This document shows, piece by piece, positions 62,675 through 64,000 of a stretch of 64,000 nt of DNA. Position 1 is the stretch's first letter. Every line of letters starts with the position of its first letter. The notes under the pieces were generated by a model. The model did not search any database. It saw nothing but the letters and a program-made list of their open reading frames with translations, and had not been told where the DNA came from. This DNA is from Lyophyllum atratum. Taxonomy: Eukaryota; Basidiomycota; Agaricomycetes; Agaricales; Lyophyllaceae. The position numbers and the translations under genes are program-made. Location: assembly GCA_014905825.1 (NCBI GenBank), contig JACGCN010000002.1, positions 2,108,001 to 2,172,000 on the forward strand, read 5' to 3'.

Positions 62675-62915
62675 ATGCTTCGAGGTGCTATCTATGTAGG
62701 ATCTTGTAGAAATCTTGGATACCTTAATGATGTACATGACCTGTTTGCCAGTGAAATTCATGCATGAACGAGCACGGAGACCAAAACACGGAGAAAAGAG
62801 CTTCCACCGACAAGATATACAACATAGTCCAGATGGGTCACTCCAAGTCCTGTAGACACTGCTCTAAAAGTATATTGGCAGTTTGATCGCCACAGGACGT
62901 TGTCTTGGACTTTCT

Positions 62916-63357
62916 TCAAGTTCGCGACGGAGGTGAGACCTGTAAATGGCGTTGGGAGAAGTCTGAGAGCTTTAAACCGTATCACGCACCAGGATTACAC
63001 CGTCACCTCTAACGAACAACATTTCCATTCTGCGTTTCGCCACCTAGAGGCCAGAATACTCCGTGAATTAGCAGAGGGCTGTAAGACCGCATGTGCCACA
63101 TACATTAACTGTGCCTTCAGGTGCACCCTCTACATCTACTAGCATGATTGTCTCCTCGACATCACTGAGGATCAGGTTCATATGGCCATCATACGCCTGA
63201 TAACTTCTGAGATACGGACGCGCATTTCGGATAACGCGACACGTACATGTAGGATCCCCGTTATTTCCCTGTCGCCCCTAAGCTTCACGAAAACACGCTC
63301 GCTGAGAGACAGCCTGATGAGATCGAACGGCTCTTGGATGCCTGAGGATGCGTCCAT
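62916..63357 (-). CDS. lsm3: U6 snRNA-associated Sm-like protein LSm3, 93 aa
   Basis: Four exons (63357-63247, 63196-63104, 63043-62990, 62939-62916) give 93 residues. The Sm1 motif reads [20 protein letters not shown], then [20 protein letters not shown], and Sm2 is [16 protein letters not shown]. These match LSm3, a member of the LSm1-7 (mRNA decay) and LSm2-8 (U6 snRNP) rings. The start at 63357 ([13 protein letters not shown]) agrees with the usual very short N-terminus. The last exon has only 24 nt, which automatic annotation could easily miss. The gene diverges from U1-C. Confidence 0.95.
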
Positions 63358-63476
63358 GAGATTCCAGAAACTTAAAGTCAAGGAGCAAGTTGTCACATGC
63401 CATTTCAAACTCCGACATTTATCTTCTCGTTGTGCTCGACGGTGACGACGGTTTCAGTCCATAGCCCACTCTCACA
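63358..63476. promoter_or_regulatory. 119-bp divergent promoter shared by LSM3 and U1-C
   Basis: Start codons of two spliceosomal proteins face outwards across 119 bp. No TATA box is evident. Confidence 0.5.
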
Positions 63477-64000
63477 ATGCCTGTGCGTCGTTTCCTTTCA
63501 TTTTCCGTATGATGCATGCTGACAGCCTCTGAACGCTACAGAAACACTACTGCGACTACTGTGATGTGTTCCTAACTCACGATTCAACATCAGGTACAAC
63601 TACCCCACTTGTGAAGACGCCGTGTTCTGACTTTTCTGGTTTGCAGTGCGAAAAGCCCATAACAGCGGCAGGAATCATCTCTCAAATGTTCGGGACTACT
63701 ACGCCTGTGCGATCATATCTCACACTCAGTGTTTTCTTGACTTCTGACGCTCTTTTCTGTAATAGCCCTTGGCCATGACAAAGCCCAAAGTATCATTGAC
63801 CAGATCACTTCAGCCTACGAGACAAGTGGAGGACCCCCACCAGGTGGCTTTGGATTTGGGCCTCAACACCTCGGTGGACCTCCGCCAGGCTATGGCGGGC
63901 CACCAATGGGCTTCGGCGGTCCGATGCCCCCACCAGGATTCGGCGGACGTGAGTCACTTTACCCTTGAAAATTTATCCGCTTCTGACCCACAGCATAACA
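63477..64000 (+). CDS. U1 snRNP protein C (U1-C/Yhc1), 3' end at or beyond window edge
   Basis: The first exon has only two codons (63477-63482, Met-Pro). Exon two (63542-63593) gives KHYCDYCDVFLTHDSTS, exon three (63647-63706) VRKAHNSGRNHLSNVRDYYA, and exon four starts at 63766 with LGHDKAQSIIDQITSAYE. The CxxC...HxxxxxH matrin-type zinc finger and the following helix are diagnostic of U1-C, which helps U1 snRNP recognise 5' splice sites. The C-terminal part is Gly/Pro-rich (GGPPPGYGGPPMGFGG). Another intron starts at 63950. An acceptor at 63993 would give a stop almost at once, so either the protein ends there or another acceptor lies outside the window. Confidence 0.93.

Overview
The window looks like a filamentous basidiomycete fungus, most likely a mushroom-forming agaricomycete. 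Its genes are packed closely on both strands and broken by many 40-70 nt introns. It carries fungal gene families (GRR1-type F-box protein, Reb1-like Myb factor, GH79, intracellular PAF-acetylhydrolase-like enzyme). It is also rich in chromodomain Ty3/gypsy and tyrosine-recombinase (Ngaro/DIRS-type) retroelements. All gene models were read by eye from reading frames and splice sites; none was checked against a database.

Layout. 1-15.3 kb is a gene block: a RhoGEF cut by the left edge, an F-box-less GRR1-like leucine-rich-repeat protein, a small predicted membrane protein, a membrane-anchored amidohydrolase, a Reb1/TTF1-like Myb protein, a CCDC97-like protein and a C2H2 protein. 15.3-52.1 kb is almost entirely transposons. 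52.2-64 kb is a second gene block: a DUF676-type serine hydrolase, the catalytic subunit of NatA (NAA10), a PAF-acetylhydrolase-like lipase, a GPI-anchored GH79 enzyme, the full-length GRR1, an unknown protein, LSM3, and U1-C cut by the right edge.

The transposon block is nested several layers deep. A Ngaro-like retroelement (gag-like ORF with zinc knuckle, RT-RNase H, tyrosine recombinase; 15.7-39.6 kb) is split twice. Gypsy-1 (16910-24820, TSD GGTGG) itself carries a Tc1/mariner element (17231-18554) and a 606-bp hAT-like MITE (18949-19554) in its leader. Gypsy-2 (26062-37718, minus strand, TSD CCTCG) carries Gypsy-3 (31090-36784, TSD CGTTG) inside its gag. Each gypsy pair has LTRs that are identical or differ at one site, and the Ngaro frames read through once an insert and one TSD copy are ignored, so the inserts are recent.

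Next to this is a DNA transposon at 39999-52062, with TIRs starting GGCTCAT, an 8-bp TSD TACTCTAA and subterminal TTATGTC repeats. It encodes a large minus-strand protein in which a DEDDy 3'-5' exonuclease (RNase D/WRN type) sits between the second and third acidic residues of a DDE-transposase-like core. I consider this the best candidate for an undescribed system. It has been entered, 54 bp upstream of that gene's start codon, by a second Ngaro-type element (about 45598-50777) rearranged into a giant palindrome: two 2231-bp arms, each with a complete tyrosine-recombinase gene, around a 373-bp loop holding a truncated RNase H.

The flanking cellular genes do not form a pathway, but two arrangements stand out. 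Two GRR1 relatives lie 54 kb apart with one exon of exactly conserved length. The spliceosomal genes LSM3 and U1-C diverge from a 119-bp shared promoter.
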